A stretch of DNA of 64,000 nucleotides, from contig NC_069362.1 in NCBI RefSeq assembly GCF_021730395.1, positions 68,465,501 through 68,529,500 on the forward strand, given 5' to 3'. The position numbers and the translations under genes are program-made. The notes beneath the pieces were generated by a model. The model ran no database searches, was not told where the DNA came from, and saw nothing but the letters and a program-made list of their open reading frames with translations. Origin of the DNA: Mercenaria mercenaria (Eukaryota; Mollusca; Bivalvia; Venerida; Veneridae). Shown here piece by piece: positions 62,848 to 64,000 of the stretch (position 1 is its first letter; each line of letters starts with the position of its first letter).

Positions 62848-64000
62848 ACCCTTACAGAAGAAAAAGGCCTGCTGCGTATTCTTGCTGTGTACATACAGCG
62901 TATATGATGCGTACATGATGTGTACTGAAATCAAGGGCTTTAAATAGTACGCAGGATATACACCACACATACACCGATAGTATGTTTGTAGTACACTTTT
63001 GACATTCAAATGAGCTCTGCCGCATACTACTTGCTGCGTACATGCTGTGGACTACATAGTACACAGGATGTACGCTGGAGGAATTTAGTATGCGGGAAAT
63101 AGTACGCAGCATGTACGCGGCACATACACTTTTCACATGCAAATGAGCCTGCGGTGTACTACCCCTGCGGCGTACATGCTGTGTACTCCTGGCCCGAGTC
63201 CTGTGGCGTACATGCTGTGTACTCCTGCTGCATACATGCTGTGTACTCTTGTGGCGAAACTGCTGTGATAATGTAAATTCCTTACCCCACCAACTTTCGA
63301 ATGCAAATGCTGATCATTTGGACAGAAAAAAACAGAAAAAAGATAAGTGACATGCATCAATAAGTATTTACCCTCACCAAAATAATGTAGATTGATGTTA
63401 TCAAATAAATTAGTATGCTTTTCTTCATCCACTTTTCAATGAAATAAATCAATTTTTGTAGCATGTAACTTGGTAAACATATGAAGAAAATGGCGTAACT
63501 GCATCAAGGGGAAACAACTTTAATGCAACTAAATATAAGTGTTATGATTTATTATAGGCGATGTGTGCGTAGTATGTATTTATTTTGATTAAAATCCATC
63601 TGAAAACAATTTAGGACTGGAATTATATAAGCATTTATACACTTTTACGTCCGTAAAAAGTAGCGCACCAAAAAATTTTGGATTGATTTTTTCCAATGGG
63701 GCGAGCGCAATTAGCCAAAAACGTTCTGAAAATATACTAGTGGCAAATCCGATGAACAACTTTTTAATTTGGTGAGGCCTTAATGAGTTAACATAATGAG
63801 CATTAAAGCCTTTATAAAACATGATAGAATGGTGTTTTGCTTAAGAGTATTCAAATAACAGTGAGAGCTATTAATTCTTCTCATTCGGGTGCTGTTGAGG
63901 CATTATCTTGGTAATTATTTTATGCATTACAAAATGTAATGCAACGATGTTCAAATAAGGCTTTTCAATTTTCCAAGTTAAAAAGCTCCAGGATTAATTC
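62848..64000. mobile_element. GTAC-rich TIR element, second copy, cut by window end
   Basis: It starts ACCCTTACAGAAGAAAAAGG, like 43578, and matches 43578-44760 closely, with fewer GTAC modules in the 63150-63260 block and only scattered differences after 63270. Orientation is the same as the first copy, 19.27 kb away. Confidence 0.85.

Overview
The window looks like nuclear DNA of a marine bivalve mollusc, probably a heterodont clam. The genes are sparse and split by long AT-rich introns, and about half of the sequence is made of repeat families that recur in bivalve genomes: elements opening AGCTCACCTG or ATCCCCCGCC and closing CTTGTTT, tRNA-headed SINEs, and fold-back elements. The species call is inference. 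There are no operons, CRISPR arrays, origins or prokaryotic signals, and I saw no LTR or retroviral remains.

Three host genes can be supported. The last coding exon of an MXRA7-like gene lies at 4511-4767 (+). EME1, the non-catalytic partner of the MUS81 structure-specific endonuclease, is complete on the minus strand: nine coding exons between 38164 and 18556 join in phase to a 529-residue protein. MRPL27, the mitochondrial large-subunit ribosomal protein bL27m, is on the plus strand: three coding exons between 40254 and 48671 give 149 residues. EME1 and MRPL27 are head to head with about 2.1 kb between their ATGs. The same head-to-head pair exists in human (17q21.33), so this looks like an old shared promoter neighbourhood.

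Layout: 1-4450 is repeats; 4511-4767 is the MXRA7 exon; 4768-8678 is mostly single copy with a 39-bp minisatellite; 8679-17181 is nested tandem-repeat-bearing elements and a SINE; 18556-38164 is EME1, whose introns hold SINEs, small TIR elements, a mariner copy whose transposase has an intron-like insert, a truncated RTE-like LINE and two minisatellites flanking one 93-nt exon; 38182-40253 is the intergenic interval; 40254-48671 is MRPL27, whose 7.4-kb first intron holds tandem tRNA-Thr-like repeats, a GTAC-rich element and a fold-back element; 48672-64000 has no recognisable gene and is again mostly nested repeats.

The most striking system is a set of at least ten non-autonomous element groups built on one plan: a 5' sub-terminal inverted repeat, a GTCY/CGTCGG simple repeat, a satellite with a 140-181 bp unit, the 3' inverted repeat, a short hairpin, then CTTGTT. 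This fits Helentron-associated (HINE-like) elements. Families that share ends carry different satellites, and the elements nest in or next to one another at T-T sites. No autonomous Rep/helicase gene is present. Second in interest are the EME1 exon whose splice acceptor was multiplied by an 80-bp minisatellite, and two TIR elements that carry a tRNA-like unit with a Pol III terminator.
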